Of a stretch of 64,000 nucleotides of DNA, positions 44,222-54,303 are shown one piece after another. The stretch is from assembly GCF_000808575.1 (NCBI RefSeq), contig NZ_JWLW01000012.1, forward strand, positions 248,001 through 312,000. Reading direction: 5' to 3'. A program made the position numbers and the translations under genes. A model generated the notes under the pieces. It saw only the letters and a list, made by a program, of their open reading frames with translations, was not told the origin of the DNA and did not search any database. Origin of the DNA: Alteromonas marina. GTDB lineage: Bacteria; Pseudomonadota; Gammaproteobacteria; Enterobacterales; Alteromonadaceae. Each line of letters begins with the position of its first letter. Within the stretch, counting starts at the first letter, position 1.

Positions 44222-44589
44222 TAGCTACCTCCCAAAACCGCGCTAACCACAGACTTAAGTGAGTCTGCGTCCACAGGCTTTGTCATGTAGAAATTTGCAC
44301 CGCATTGATAGGCTCGCTGCGCGTCTTGAGTCGCAGACTCTGTACTTATCATGATGATGGGAACAGCGCGCAAAAGCTCGTTTTGCCGTATTTCTTTACA
44401 GAGTCGGTAACCGTCCATTTTCGGCATGTTTACATCGACCAAAAACAAATCGATGGGTGTGCCAATGGCTTTCTCCAGCGCTTCCACACCATTTTCAGCT
44501 TCTTCTACGACACGGTCGTCAGAAGATACCAACATTTTATGAAACATTCTGACTGTAGACGCATCGTCAACTATCATTACTGTTTTCAT
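44221..44589 (-). CDS. cheY: CheY-like response regulator
   Basis: 122 residues from the ATG at 44589, two bases after the cheR stop, with AGGAGGGG eight bases upstream; a longer frame to 44634 lacks family support. Receiver residues: DD8-9, D52 in LVDVNMPKMDG, STES region and K in MTKPVD. It directly precedes cheA and is the most likely main output of that kinase. Whether it acts on the flagellar switch cannot be seen. Confidence 0.94.
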   Translation of the reverse strand: MKTVMIVDDASTVRMFHKMLVSSDDRVVEEAENGVEALEKAIGTPIDLFLVDVNMPKMDGYRLCKEIRQNELLRAVPIIMISTESATQDAQRAYQCGANFYMTKPVDADSLKSVVSAVLGGS

Positions 44590-44590
44590 G

Positions 44591-45445
44591 TTACGCCCCT
44601 CCTGCAAGTGGCTTTTGGTAGGCAATAACATCACCGAACTTACGCACTTTAAACATAGACGATATTCGGCTCATCGACTCACTATGCCCTAGAAAGATGT
44701 AGCCACCTGGTTTCATCGCATCAAATAATACATGTGCTGCTTTTTTGCGCGATTCATCGTCAAAATAAATGAGCAGATTTCGGCAAAAGACCAAGTCGAA
44801 ATGTCGAAACCCCTTCATGTTTGTACCTGATAGAATGTTGGCTAGCGAAAATGACACCGATTCTCTTATGTCGTCGCATAGCTGAAATTGGCCGTTGGTC
44901 TCTATGAAGTACTTTTTTACCAACGCGGTAGGAATGTTCTGCACCGAGCGCTTTGAATAAAGCCCTTTTTTAGCAGACGCTAGAACATTGCTGTCAATAT
45001 CTGAGGACGTAATCTCTACATCTCGATGCGCTAGCCCTTTCCAGTTTTCTATAAGGTGAATAGCAATCGAGTAGGGCTCTTCGCCCGTGCTTGAAGGCAC
45101 CGACCAAATCCGTAAGTCTTCTCCAGAAGGGCGATAACTATCGAGTTCATCCATGATGTAGCGTGTCATTGCATCAAATTGGTATTCTTCGCGGAAAAAG
45201 TAGGTTTCATTCACTGTCATTGCGTTGACTAGGTTCTGAAACTCTTCACCCGACGCTTGGAACCGCATAAAGGTAAAATAGCTTTTGAAGTTAGTGTGCC
45301 CCGTAGCTTTCATTCGCTCGTGTAGACGTTTATCAACAAAATAACGTTTAGAGTTTTCAAAATGGATCCCGGTTTTTCGGTAAAACATCGACCGAAAGCG
45401 CTCGAAATCAGCAGCGGCTATTTTTTCCAACGTTGCTGTAGTCAT
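44591..45445 (-). CDS. cheR: Chemoreceptor methyltransferase CheR
   Basis: 284 residues. S-adenosylmethionine-dependent methylation of receptor glutamates. N-terminal helical domain, then the methyltransferase fold with WSVPSSTGEEPYSIAI (about 109-124), DLVFCRNLLIYF (about 222-233) and GYIFLGHSES (about 250-259). No pentapeptide-binding extension. Start shares the TAATG junction with the HEAT-repeat gene. Confidence 0.96.
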   Translation of the reverse strand: MTTATLEKIAAADFERFRSMFYRKTGIHFENSKRYFVDKRLHERMKATGHTNFKSYFTFMRFQASGEEFQNLVNAMTVNETYFFREEYQFDAMTRYIMDELDSYRPSGEDLRIWSVPSSTGEEPYSIAIHLIENWKGLAHRDVEITSSDIDSNVLASAKKGLYSKRSVQNIPTALVKKYFIETNGQFQLCDDIRESVSFSLANILSGTNMKGFRHFDLVFCRNLLIYFDDESRKKAAHVLFDAMKPGGYIFLGHSESMSRISSMFKVRKFGDVIAYQKPLAGGA

Positions 45446-46080
45446 TACGCACTCCCTAATTGATTTCGAATTAGGCTAATGACAAAAGAAATGTAGGCAT
45501 GATCAGGAAAACGGCTTTCTACAGTTTGCAAAATGTCATAGGTAGAGCTATCCGACACCTCTGCAAGCTTGTCTAAAGCGGTACCCACAACATTTTCATT
45601 GTCGTCATTAAGTGCAATGTGATGCAGCCAATTTAACGCATCGGGGTGTGCTACCGCGCCAATAATGTCAACACAAAAAATACGCGTATCAGGGTCATCG
45701 TCCTGCATAAGTTTATGCACGTTGTGTGCGAACAAATCAGGGTTTTGCTGCATAAGTTCAATTGCGCCGTTACGCAACTGTACTTGTTCACTTTTCAACA
45801 TGCCTATCAGCTGAGATGCATCGACATCCGTCATATTGTGCTCAAGAGCACTAAATAATGCTTCGATAACTGTAGGATCATTTTCTGTGGGTAGTCGTTC
45901 TAAAAAGACCTTGTGCGCATTCTCTTCATCACGCAAATCCCGGACTGCCCAACGTCTTACGCTGCTGTCTGGTGAAGCTAAATCGGCTACTAGCTGCTCT
46001 GGCGTTCGCTCAGCACTGCGCTTTTCTTCTTGTTGAATTACTGTGTCGTCACTGGCATTTGATTTCTTTTTTAAACCCAT
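45445..46080 (-). CDS. HEAT-repeat protein of the chemosensory operon
   Basis: 211 residues from the ATG at 46080, preceded by AGGAG with eight-base spacing; a frame opening at 46104 is less likely. After a charged N-terminus, residues about 40-205 form consecutive helical pairs of HEAT type (for example SPDSSVRRWAVRDLRD and DDDPDTRIFCVDIIG). No catalytic motif. Such scaffolds bind proteins; in this operon CheR, CheB or the array itself are candidates. A hypothetical gene also sits between cheR and cheB in V. cholerae cluster I, as I recall it. Confidence 0.82.
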   Translation of the reverse strand: MGLKKKSNASDDTVIQQEEKRSAERTPEQLVADLASPDSSVRRWAVRDLRDEENAHKVFLERLPTENDPTVIEALFSALEHNMTDVDASQLIGMLKSEQVQLRNGAIELMQQNPDLFAHNVHKLMQDDDPDTRIFCVDIIGAVAHPDALNWLHHIALNDDNENVVGTALDKLAEVSDSSTYDILQTVESRFPDHAYISFVISLIRNQLGSA

Positions 46081-46094
46081 AACAATTGCTCCTG

Positions 46095-47132
46095 TTATCG
46101 ACAAAGTGCATTCAACTTTGACACTATTTTAGGACTGTCTAATACATGACTGGCGCAGCCGGCCTCTATTAGTTCTTTTGGCATACCAAATACAACAGAT
46201 GTTGCTTCACTCTCAGCAATCGTTGTAGCACCACCTTTGTATGCTTTGCTCATTGCAGCGACACCATCGCTGCCCATTCCAGTTAGCTGTACACACAGCA
46301 TGGCGAGTGGCTCATAACAATTAAGTGCACTATCAACCATACGATCGACACTGGGATGCCACAAAAAGCTAGGGCTCGCTGGTACGGGTCGAACGTGAAT
46401 ATCCGCACCCGCTTTAGCAAAAGCTAAATCAGCATCGCCCTTCGCTAAGTAGATTTTGCCCGCTTCAAGAACCATTCTTGAGTCAACTTCGACAACATTT
46501 AGTGGGCTTAATCCATCGAGTCGCTTGGCCAATGCTTGGGTAAACGAAGCAGGCATATGCTGTGATATCACAATGGGTACTGGAAATGTGGGTGAAATAT
46601 TGGTTACCAGGTGCTCCAGTTTCCTCGGTCCTCCGGTCGAGACCCCTATCATTACAATTTCAAAGGGCGTACTTTTATTATTTCTTACTACACGCTGCTT
46701 CACGACGGGGGGCGCTTTGATAGTGGGGCGCTGTGCCCTTCCCGTCTTTGCTAACGCATTTATTTTGTTGATTAACGGCGTTTCTATGTCAGAAATGTCT
46801 CGGCTAACAGTGCCCCCTGTTTTCAGTACAAAGTCACTGGCGCCTAATGCTAATGCTTCAAGAGTAATAGCCGCACCTTTTTGCGTTAGCGAAGAAACCA
46901 TAATAGTAGGACATGGATATAGTTTTCTTAATAAAGCCAAACATGTCATACCGTCCATCACAGGCATGTTAATATCAAGCGTAATACAATCGGGCTTAAA
47001 CTCTACCGCTTTAGAAAGCGCTTCTTCACCGTTTCTTGCAACCTGGACTGTAAACCCCTCTTTTTCAAACAATTGAGTAAAGAGTTTGCGCATTAACGCA
47101 GAGTCGTCCACCGCAAGGACCTTTACCGACAT
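46095..47132 (-). CDS. cheB: Chemoreceptor methylesterase/deamidase CheB
   Basis: 345 residues. N-terminal receiver with D53 in TLDINMPVMDG, a linker, then the esterase domain from about residue 157 with catalytic S165 (GVSTGGP), H192 (SQHMP) and the Asp in GMGSDGV near 288. It reverses CheR methylation and is activated by CheA. AGGAGA lies five bases before the ATG. Confidence 0.96.
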   Translation of the reverse strand: MSVKVLAVDDSALMRKLFTQLFEKEGFTVQVARNGEEALSKAVEFKPDCITLDINMPVMDGMTCLALLRKLYPCPTIMVSSLTQKGAAITLEALALGASDFVLKTGGTVSRDISDIETPLINKINALAKTGRAQRPTIKAPPVVKQRVVRNNKSTPFEIVMIGVSTGGPRKLEHLVTNISPTFPVPIVISQHMPASFTQALAKRLDGLSPLNVVEVDSRMVLEAGKIYLAKGDADLAFAKAGADIHVRPVPASPSFLWHPSVDRMVDSALNCYEPLAMLCVQLTGMGSDGVAAMSKAYKGGATTIAESEATSVVFGMPKELIEAGCASHVLDSPKIVSKLNALCR

Positions 47133-47173
47133 AGCATCTCCTATTAATTAACCAAGTAAGATAGCCTAGGCAG

Positions 47174-48721
47174 CTAGCACTGCGTTTGCGCTTGAGCCAC
47201 AGCGTTGTCATTTAATAAAACATTCGGCTCTATAATTTGAATAATGCGCTTTTCATCGTTTAATTTTATTAATCGACTTAAAAATTCAGACTGCATTTCT
47301 GACAAAGAAGGCGCTGTTTCAATGGTTTGCTTGACCACAGTTTTTACCTCTGCTACGCCATCAACAATGAAGCCAGTGCGCTGTTTATCCTTCGTTAACA
47401 CAACAATTCGCTGACGTTCAGATGATTCACTGCTTGGAATGCCTAGACGACTTCTTAAGTCGATGACAGGCAGCACCGTACCGCGCAGATTTACAATCCC
47501 TTTTAAATAATCAGGGGTACTTGGAATGCTCTCTAGCTTTTCAGGTACTCGGGTTATTTCTTGGGTATCATCAATGCTTACGCCATATTCCTGACCATTA
47601 ATCCAGAATATGACGTATTGCTCGCAATCATCTTCATTGATGGCGGCATCGTTATTCTCGCTCATCTGCGACTCCTGCTTTATATCTTCATCCAGCGAAC
47701 TCAACGCTGTCATAAGCGCTCGGCTGTAGACATTGGTTAAATTAATTATCGAGACAAGTCGCTTGCCGCCATCGCTTCTGTACACTGACTCAAGAATCCC
47801 TGACTCAGCGCCGTCATTGCAGACAGAAGGCACGGCCTCTAGCTCGCTTTCAGAAATGGAAACCACATTGCTCACTTTGGCAACAACAAACCCTACGCTG
47901 CCGAACTCGCTGTTCTGAGCGATAACAATACGTGAGGCCTCATTAATTTCCGTATGGACCATGCCAATGCAGTTTGCTAAATCAACGATGGGAATTATTC
48001 GACCTCGCAAATTCACTAGCCCTAGCACTGATGGTGCACTTTCTGGAAGCTGGGAAATTTCATTGGGTACACGAACAATTTCTTCTACATCTTGTAAATG
48101 AAATGCGAACTCTTGATCTTCAAGAGAAAAGCAAACCAGTTGCTGAAGGCTGTGGTCATCTGATTCAACAATCTCGTCGTCGCTGTCAATATGATGCATT
48201 CCCGACAGCTGCATCGTATTGCCATCCTGCTTTGTTACCGCTTGTGCTCTAGCCAAAGACGATACATCGAGTATTTGTTCTACCGGCTGGTCATCTTGCT
48301 TGATAATGCCCTGCATGTATTCATAGGCGATAGATTCGGTCATCGATTTTTTATCAATTACCGTGTCATTGGGCACCCCAAAGACTTTCAGTACCCTGTC
48401 AACCATAAATCCGACGCTACCGAGTTCCGATTCTACAACTACCACGCGAGTCACATCGGTAATTTGTGAGCTTACACCCAACAGAATCATGCTTAGATCG
48501 TATACAGGTAAAACATTACCTCTTAGGTTGGCTAACCCAATCATTTGAGCAGGTCCAAGTGGCACTGACACTACGGTAGGAACACGTATTATTTCGCCTA
48601 CAGAGTGCATAGGAAAGGTAAAACGCTCTTCATTCACAAGAAAGGAAACGAATTGCTGTTCACCGTCACTCTTGTCGTCCTGAAAATTTTCAGGACTTTC
48701 TACATTTGAAACATCAGTCAT
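47174..48721 (-). CDS. cheW: Three-domain CheW coupling protein
   Basis: 515 residues made of three successive CheW domains at about 22-158, 193-335 and 366-504. Each carries the VNLRG-type core (NLRG at 65-68, 237-240 and 411-414) and a preceding EI-RVP segment. Acidic linkers separate the domains. CheW links receptor tips to CheA in hexagonal arrays; a protein with three domains could bridge several positions. SD AGAGGAG eight bases upstream. 29 bases after the receptor gene. Confidence 0.94.
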   Translation of the reverse strand: MTDVSNVESPENFQDDKSDGEQQFVSFLVNEERFTFPMHSVGEIIRVPTVVSVPLGPAQMIGLANLRGNVLPVYDLSMILLGVSSQITDVTRVVVVESELGSVGFMVDRVLKVFGVPNDTVIDKKSMTESIAYEYMQGIIKQDDQPVEQILDVSSLARAQAVTKQDGNTMQLSGMHHIDSDDEIVESDDHSLQQLVCFSLEDQEFAFHLQDVEEIVRVPNEISQLPESAPSVLGLVNLRGRIIPIVDLANCIGMVHTEINEASRIVIAQNSEFGSVGFVVAKVSNVVSISESELEAVPSVCNDGAESGILESVYRSDGGKRLVSIINLTNVYSRALMTALSSLDEDIKQESQMSENNDAAINEDDCEQYVIFWINGQEYGVSIDDTQEITRVPEKLESIPSTPDYLKGIVNLRGTVLPVIDLRSRLGIPSSESSERQRIVVLTKDKQRTGFIVDGVAEVKTVVKQTIETAPSLSEMQSEFLSRLIKLNDEKRIIQIIEPNVLLNDNAVAQAQTQC

Positions 48722-48750
48722 AAGAAAGACTCCTCTGACAAGGTGAACCG

Positions 48751-50658
48751 TTAGCCGTTTTGCATTTCATCTGCTACCGAGGCAATTTCTTCGATAGATT
48801 TTGCAAGGATCTCCATGCCTTTACTCTGTTGCTCAGCTGCATTGAGTGCTTGCTGACAGTTGCTGCTTGCCTGCTCGTTGGCGGCTGCAATCTGCTCAAG
48901 GCCTTTTTGCGCTTGTGTAACACCTGCGGCAATTTCCTCACCCCGGTCTTTCATGGCTTGGTTGTACTCCACCACCTCAGAGATATCGACTGCTATCTTT
49001 TCTACGTCTTTGGTTGTTTGTACTGCCTTCATCACTTCTCGTGATGCACTCTCGGCTACGTTGGTAAGGTCGGTTTTTACACTCACTGTTTGATCTTGAA
49101 TGGCTTTGATGAGGTCTTTTATTTGTTCCACATTTTCAGCTGCTTCGTCGGCTAAACTTTGAATGTCAGCTGAAACAACCGCAAATCCTTTACCGTATTC
49201 ACCCGCTCTTGCCGCTTCGACTGCGCCATTCACCGCCAGCATGCTGGTTTTAACCGAAACGGTTGTGATGGTGTCAATGACCTTGTCGATTTGACGTGTC
49301 ATGGTTTCCATTTCATTAATGGCGCTTACGTTCTCTTTACTCGTTTCAAGAGCCAAGTTAATGCCACTTACCATGCCTTCGATAAGCGCGCGGTTCTCTT
49401 TCAAGAGTTCCTTTATTGCATTACCTTTCTCTAGAGCTACATCGCACTGAGACGACGCCTTATCAACGCCCTCACGCAATAAGTCAATATTACCAACAGC
49501 TTGGTCTACCGAACTCGCTGCTTGTTGCGACCCGTTGTTGACCTGTGTAAGAGCAGTCATTATTTCGCCAGATGAGCGATTAATCTCTTCTAGTGTCGCT
49601 GATAATTCTTCTGCAGAGGACGCGACCTCTTCTGCACTTTTATTAATATCAGTACTGTTTTTAAGCTCTTCGGTTATAAGTTCGAGCGACTGCGCAGCTT
49701 GTTCCGCCTGCGATAATGCAACGCTCTGCTCAGATACGTTGGAAGATACTTCTTGCGCTGCCGTAGATTGTTCATCTGCTGCGCAAGAGATGGCTTCTGA
49801 ACCTTGCTGAATTTCTTTGGCTGCGGCATCCATGGATTTAACTTGCGCTTGTAGCTCATCCGCGCCATCTGCAATCGACTTCATATCATCTTTGATAGTG
49901 ACTAACTGCTCGGTGACAGCCTCACCTTTTGTTACTTCCTCGAGTGCGGCTTCGGAAGACGACTTAACTGCATCGGATACTCGGTTTGATTGTTCCTGAA
50001 TTTTTTCGATTTGCTTGGCAATGTCAGCGGCGCTTTTGTCAGACACTTCCGCAAGAGCACGAACCGTGTCAGCCACTACAGCAAAACCTTTACCATGTTT
50101 ACCGGCTCGGCCGGCTTCGATAGCAGCATTAAGGGCGAGAAGATTGGTTTGATCAGCAATACGAGTGACTTGTTTAACAGCCTCGCCAATGTTAGATGCT
50201 TGTTGTTCTAACTCGCTCATCATCACGACCGAACGCGATTGGTGTTCTGAAGCAGTCTTAACACTGGTCATCATGGTGCCTAGATCTCCGACCACGCGTT
50301 CCAAATACGTTTGAAGCTCATTAGTTTTATCCATGGTTGCGCCCGCTAACTCAAGCTGCGCAACTAGGCCGCCCGATATTTGCGTTACAGCCGCTAAACT
50401 TTCTTGGCTGGCACTGCTTGATTCCTCAGCCCCCGCCGCTATCTCGTTTACCGCGGTTGACAATTGGTCGGTAGCACTGGAAGCTTGATTTACACCGCTG
50501 ACTAGTTCAGTCGTAGCCGACGCTACGCGCTCCGCGGCTTGCTGTTGCCTTGCCAGCGTTCGAGCTTTTCGGCGCTGCTCTTCAGCTTCTTTTCTCATTT
50601 TCGCATCCACTTGAACGGTGGGTGCAGCGACTGGGTCTGATGTTTTTTTGAGCGCCAT
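48751..50658 (-). CDS. Cytoplasmic chemoreceptor with two signalling tips (DosM-like)
   Basis: 635 residues, no membrane segment and no recognisable ligand domain; almost all heptad helix. Two receptor hairpin tips: residues about 165-190 (canonical [15 protein letters not shown]) and 466-490 (altered, [14 protein letters not shown] then the standard RAGEYGKGF). V. cholerae cluster I has such a double-signalling-domain receptor, DosM, which stabilises two-layer cytoplasmic arrays. The N-terminus (about 18-45) is strongly basic, with [22 protein letters not shown] composition, and could contact DNA or the ParA ATPase. First gene of the operon; GAGG six bases before the ATG. Confidence 0.93.
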   Translation of the reverse strand: MALKKTSDPVAAPTVQVDAKMRKEAEEQRRKARTLARQQQAAERVASATTELVSGVNQASSATDQLSTAVNEIAAGAEESSSASQESLAAVTQISGGLVAQLELAGATMDKTNELQTYLERVVGDLGTMMTSVKTASEHQSRSVVMMSELEQQASNIGEAVKQVTRIADQTNLLALNAAIEAGRAGKHGKGFAVVADTVRALAEVSDKSAADIAKQIEKIQEQSNRVSDAVKSSSEAALEEVTKGEAVTEQLVTIKDDMKSIADGADELQAQVKSMDAAAKEIQQGSEAISCAADEQSTAAQEVSSNVSEQSVALSQAEQAAQSLELITEELKNSTDINKSAEEVASSAEELSATLEEINRSSGEIMTALTQVNNGSQQAASSVDQAVGNIDLLREGVDKASSQCDVALEKGNAIKELLKENRALIEGMVSGINLALETSKENVSAINEMETMTRQIDKVIDTITTVSVKTSMLAVNGAVEAARAGEYGKGFAVVSADIQSLADEAAENVEQIKDLIKAIQDQTVSVKTDLTNVAESASREVMKAVQTTKDVEKIAVDISEVVEYNQAMKDRGEEIAAGVTQAQKGLEQIAAANEQASSNCQQALNAAEQQSKGMEILAKSIEEIASVADEMQNG

Positions 50659-50700
50659 AATTAACCTCGATATGTAAACGGCTGGTAATGCACGAATTAA

Positions 50701-50726
50701 ATATCGGTTAAAGTTCGCCCCCTTTA
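50701..50726 (-). promoter_or_regulatory. Candidate FliA (sigma-28) promoter of the chemosensory operon
   Basis: On the minus strand TAAA (50726-50723) is followed after 14 bases by ACCGATAT (50708-50701). The sigma-28 consensus is TAAA-N15-GCCGATAA, so the -10 matches six of eight positions and spacing is one base short. The start of the first gene lies about 43 bases downstream, a fitting leader length. Weak but in the right place. Confidence 0.3.
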
Positions 50727-50985
50727 AGTATAAACTCGAATACGTTTATATGAATATAAGTACCCAACGCAACCGCTTACACCTGCCAACCACAAAATGT
50801 CACCAATGTCATAAATGACACTAATAACTATTACTGTATAAAAACAAAAGCTTATATAACAGAAGGTGTGCAAGGCGAGAATGGCAATTTTGTCAAAGTA
50901 CAAAAGTCTAAGAACCTGGTAAGAGGCATGATTTTTTTTCGAAAAGAAAATGTTTGAAAATGAGTAGTTTATACTTAGGTATAAT

Positions 50986-51012
50986 AAAAAAGCGGCCATT
51001 GGCCGCTTTGGT
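50986..51012 (-). terminator. Terminator after mutT
   Basis: Perfect stem AAAGCGGCCA/TGGCCGCTTT with practically no spacer (a four-base loop when folded), followed on the minus strand by Ts. It ends the secA-mutT transcript and isolates the chemosensory operon. Confidence 0.88.
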
Positions 51013-51033
51013 TTGTTGCTATTTAGATCGCAT

Positions 51034-51414
51034 TCACTGCAGTGCACTAATGATAGGAACGTTAGCTGCCGGAAAGTCTGCTGCGTTAAGCGCCTGCACG
51101 TTCACCCATTGAGACTGCTGTCCCTCTTTACCATGAGGTTCTCCAGCAAAGTCATAGACACGATGAACATCTAGTTTAACTTGCTTGTCGCCGTAATCAT
51201 GGGTTATCACTATTACCGGCTCGCTGCGGTTCACAATAATCCCAACTTCTTCAGCAAGCTCTCGCTTCAGCGCCTGTAGAACGGTCTCACCCTCTTCTAC
51301 TTTGCCGCCAGGAAATTCCCATTTTCCGCCCTGATGAACATTGTCAGGGCGAAGAGTAATGAATATTTCATCGCCGCGGGCGATAACGCCCACGGCAACG
51401 TGTACCACTTTCAT
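51034..51414 (-). CDS. mutT: MutT-type Nudix hydrolase
   Basis: 126 residues; hydrolyses 8-oxo-dGTP and so prevents A:T to C:G mutations. Complete Nudix box at about 36-58 (GGKVEEGETVLQALKRELAEEVGI) and the N-terminal VHVAVGVIARGDEIFITLR strand pair. Position directly after secA and sharing TAATG with it is the classical gammaproteobacterial arrangement. Confidence 0.94.
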   Translation of the reverse strand: MKVVHVAVGVIARGDEIFITLRPDNVHQGGKWEFPGGKVEEGETVLQALKRELAEEVGIIVNRSEPVIVITHDYGDKQVKLDVHRVYDFAGEPHGKEGQQSQWVNVQALNAADFPAANVPIISALQ

Positions 51415-54122
51415 TACTTAAGCTTGCCGTGACACTGCTTATACTTTTTACCCGAGCCACAAGGACATGGGTCGTTACGGCCTACTTTCGCACCTTCGCG
51501 AACTTGTGTACGTACTTTGTCACTTGCCTCTTCTGGCGTTGCGTTCGCTTCTTCATGCTCGAAGTTCTTAGGCACATCGTCAGCTTGACGACGCTGTTCT
51601 TCTACTTTTTGCACGTCTTCTTCAGCTTGTACTTTTACACGCGCAAGAATAGTGATCACTTCAACTTTAAGCGCTTCTAACATTTGTGAGAACAAGGCAA
51701 ACGACTCACGCTTGTATTCTTGCTTAGGATTTTTCTGCGCATAGCCGCGTAAATGAATACCTTGGCGCAGGTGATCCATTGCCGCCAAATGCTCTTTCCA
51801 ATGGCTGTCTAGGTTTTGTAGCATTACCGCTTTTTCAAACTGGCGCAGTACCTGCTCACCCACTACCGCTTCTTTCTGCTTGTAGGCATCAACGACTTCA
51901 CCAAGAATGCGCTCTCGAAGCTTCTCTTCGTAAAGTTTGTCGTCATTTTCAAGCCAGGTCTTGATTGGTAAGTCTACGGCGAAATCGGCACGCATGCGCT
52001 CTTCAAGTCCGCTTACATCCCACATTTCTTCAAGAGACTGTGGCGGAATGTACTCATCGACAACACTTGAAATAACATCTTCACGAATAGCTGCGATAGT
52101 CTCGCTAATATCACCTTCATCAAGAAGTTCATTACGCTGTTCGTAAATAACTTTACGCTGGTCGTTAGCCACATCATCGTATTCAAGCAACTGCTTACGA
52201 ATGTCGAAGTTACGACCTTCTACTTTTCGCTGTGCATTTTCAATGGCGCGAGTTACCCACGGATGCTCAATGGCTTCACCGCGCTCCATGCCCAAACGCT
52301 TCATCATGTTGCCCATTTTTTCAGAGGCAAAGATACGCATAAGTGCGTCGTCTAATGAAAGGTAGAAACGGCTTGAACCCGGGTCACCCTGACGGCCCGA
52401 ACGACCGCGAAGCTGGTTATCAATACGGCGAGACTCGTGACGCTCTGTACCAATAATGTGTAAACCACCTGAGGCAAGCACAGCGTCATGGCTTTCTTTC
52501 CATTCAGCTTTGATCTTCTCGATTTGCGCGTCAGTTGGATTTTCAATCTTCTCTACTTCTGCCTGCCAGTTACCACCTAACACGATATCGGTACCACGAC
52601 CTGCCATGTTAGTCGCAATCGTAACAGCGCCTGGCTTACCAGCCTGAGCAACGATATCTGCTTCGTGTTCGTGGAACTTAGCGTTTAGTACCTTGTGAGG
52701 AATTTTCGACTTCTTAAGAATGCGAGAAATGAGTTCTGAATTCTCGATAGATACTGTACCTACAAGCGTAGGTTGACCGCGTTTAACGCACTCTTTAATG
52801 TCTTCAACAATGGCTTCGTATTTTTCTTCTGCCGTTAGGTAGATGAGGTCAGCCATATCTTTACGCTGCATAGGACGGTTTGTCGGAATAACTACCGTTT
52901 CTAAGCCGTAAATATGGTTAAATTCGAAGGCTTCTGTATCTGCTGTACCTGTCATACCCGCAAGCTTGTTATACAAGCGGAAGTAATTCTGGAAGGTAAT
53001 TGACGCAAGGGTTTGGTTTTCGTTTTGAATACGAACCCCTTCTTTCGCTTCTACAGCTTGGTGCAGACCTTCAGACCAGCGACGGCCTTCCATCGTACGA
53101 CCCGTATGCTCGTCAACAATAACGATTTGATCTTCTTTAACGATGTAGTCTACGTCTTTAGCAAACAACTTGTGTGCACGAAGCGCAGCGTTAATATGAT
53201 GAAGTAGTGAAATATTACCTGCAGCAAACAGCGACTCGCCTTCAGGTAGCATGCCCTCTTGTTGAAGAATTTCCTCAACGTGAATTTGACCGCGCTCGGT
53301 AAGATGAATTTGTTTTGCCTTAAGGTCAATCGTGTAGTCACCATCGCCCTCTTGACCTTCTTCATCTTCTTTTTCTTGCTGAACAAGTTTAGGAATAATG
53401 GTGTTGATACGGCGATACAGCTCTGAGCTATCTTCAGCCTGACCAGAAATAATAAGTGGTGTACGGGCTTCGTCGATAAGAATTGAGTCAACTTCATCCA
53501 CTACCGCATAGTTAAGCGGGCGCTGTACGCGATCTTGTGGGCTAAATGCCATATTGTCACGAAGGTAGTCAAAACCAAATTCGTTGTTCGTACCATAGGT
53601 TACGTCAGCTTGATAAGCTTCACGCTTTTGCTGCGGCGACATACCAGGCACGTTACAGCCAACGCGCATACCTAGGTATGTAAATAACTGGTTACTCCAC
53701 TCAGCATCACGACGTGCAAGGTAATCGTTCACAGTAACAACGTGAACTCCTTTGCCAGACAAAGCATTAAGGTAAGTTGGCAAGGTAGCAGTAAGCGTCT
53801 TACCTTCACCCGTGCGCATTTCTGAAATTTTACCTTGGTGAAGTACTTGACCGCCTAGCATCTGCACGTCGAAGTGACGCATACCGTAAACCCGTTTACT
53901 TGCTTCACGCACGGTAGCGAAGGCTTCTACAAGAATATCGTCAAGGGTTTCACCCTTTTCAATGCGCGCTTTAAATTCGTCTGTCTTAGCCTTTAGCGCC
54001 TCATCGGAAAGCTTTTCAAATTCTGCTTCCAGTGCATTGATGGCATCTACGTTTTTGCGTAATTTTTTTAATAGTCGGTCGTTTCTGCTACCGAATACTT
54101 TTCGAAGGATGCTTGAAAACAT
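51414..54122 (-). CDS. secA: Preprotein translocase ATPase SecA
   Basis: 902 residues from the ATG at 54122 (family start [17 protein letters not shown]. coli 901). DEAD motor with Walker A MRTGEGKT (about 102-109), [20 protein letters not shown], the second motor domain with [10 protein letters not shown], and the C-terminal zinc/SecB-binding tail [17 protein letters not shown]. Drives export through SecYEG. Upstream is an M23 peptidase gene; no secM-like arrest gene is evident. Confidence 0.97.
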   Translation of the reverse strand: MFSSILRKVFGSRNDRLLKKLRKNVDAINALEAEFEKLSDEALKAKTDEFKARIEKGETLDDILVEAFATVREASKRVYGMRHFDVQMLGGQVLHQGKISEMRTGEGKTLTATLPTYLNALSGKGVHVVTVNDYLARRDAEWSNQLFTYLGMRVGCNVPGMSPQQKREAYQADVTYGTNNEFGFDYLRDNMAFSPQDRVQRPLNYAVVDEVDSILIDEARTPLIISGQAEDSSELYRRINTIIPKLVQQEKEDEEGQEGDGDYTIDLKAKQIHLTERGQIHVEEILQQEGMLPEGESLFAAGNISLLHHINAALRAHKLFAKDVDYIVKEDQIVIVDEHTGRTMEGRRWSEGLHQAVEAKEGVRIQNENQTLASITFQNYFRLYNKLAGMTGTADTEAFEFNHIYGLETVVIPTNRPMQRKDMADLIYLTAEEKYEAIVEDIKECVKRGQPTLVGTVSIENSELISRILKKSKIPHKVLNAKFHEHEADIVAQAGKPGAVTIATNMAGRGTDIVLGGNWQAEVEKIENPTDAQIEKIKAEWKESHDAVLASGGLHIIGTERHESRRIDNQLRGRSGRQGDPGSSRFYLSLDDALMRIFASEKMGNMMKRLGMERGEAIEHPWVTRAIENAQRKVEGRNFDIRKQLLEYDDVANDQRKVIYEQRNELLDEGDISETIAAIREDVISSVVDEYIPPQSLEEMWDVSGLEERMRADFAVDLPIKTWLENDDKLYEEKLRERILGEVVDAYKQKEAVVGEQVLRQFEKAVMLQNLDSHWKEHLAAMDHLRQGIHLRGYAQKNPKQEYKRESFALFSQMLEALKVEVITILARVKVQAEEDVQKVEEQRRQADDVPKNFEHEEANATPEEASDKVRTQVREGAKVGRNDPCPCGSGKKYKQCHGKLK

Positions 54123-54303
54123 TAGCTTTATTATTCCACTACTTGTCGAGGCGCCGCACAATGTGCACAGCTAAATTAAACGTATAAAACACAACGGTAA
54201 CCACGTTGTGTTTTGCGATGTTCTAAAATTATGCTTCTTCGTTTTAGGTGACTTTTAATAAATAAAGGCACCGTCTACGAGAATTACCTGGCTGCTACCT
54301 ATG

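Larger units (their letters stand above)
50659..51033. other. Upstream region of the chemosensory operon
   Basis: AT-rich interval between the operon and mutT. It contains the mutT terminator (50986-51012), a candidate FliA-type promoter (50701-50726) and a palindrome TGTCAT-AA-ATGACA (50807-50820) beside a second AATGTCA. A minus-strand frame at 50724-51047 is dismissed as chance. Confidence 0.6.

Noticed and set aside
46456-47076. 206-codon plus-strand frame opposite cheB
   Set aside because: Antisense shadow; cheB has complete catalytic motifs on the other strand.
39014-50658. Chemosensory operon as part of a prophage or integrative element
   Set aside because: No integrase, transposase, tRNA or flanking direct repeats seen; gene spacing and codon style look chromosomal.
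50724-51047. 107-codon minus-strand frame between the chemosensory operon and mutT
   Set aside because: It runs through the mutT terminator, overlaps mutT, lacks a ribosome site and has AT-driven composition (Phe, Tyr, Ile, Asn).
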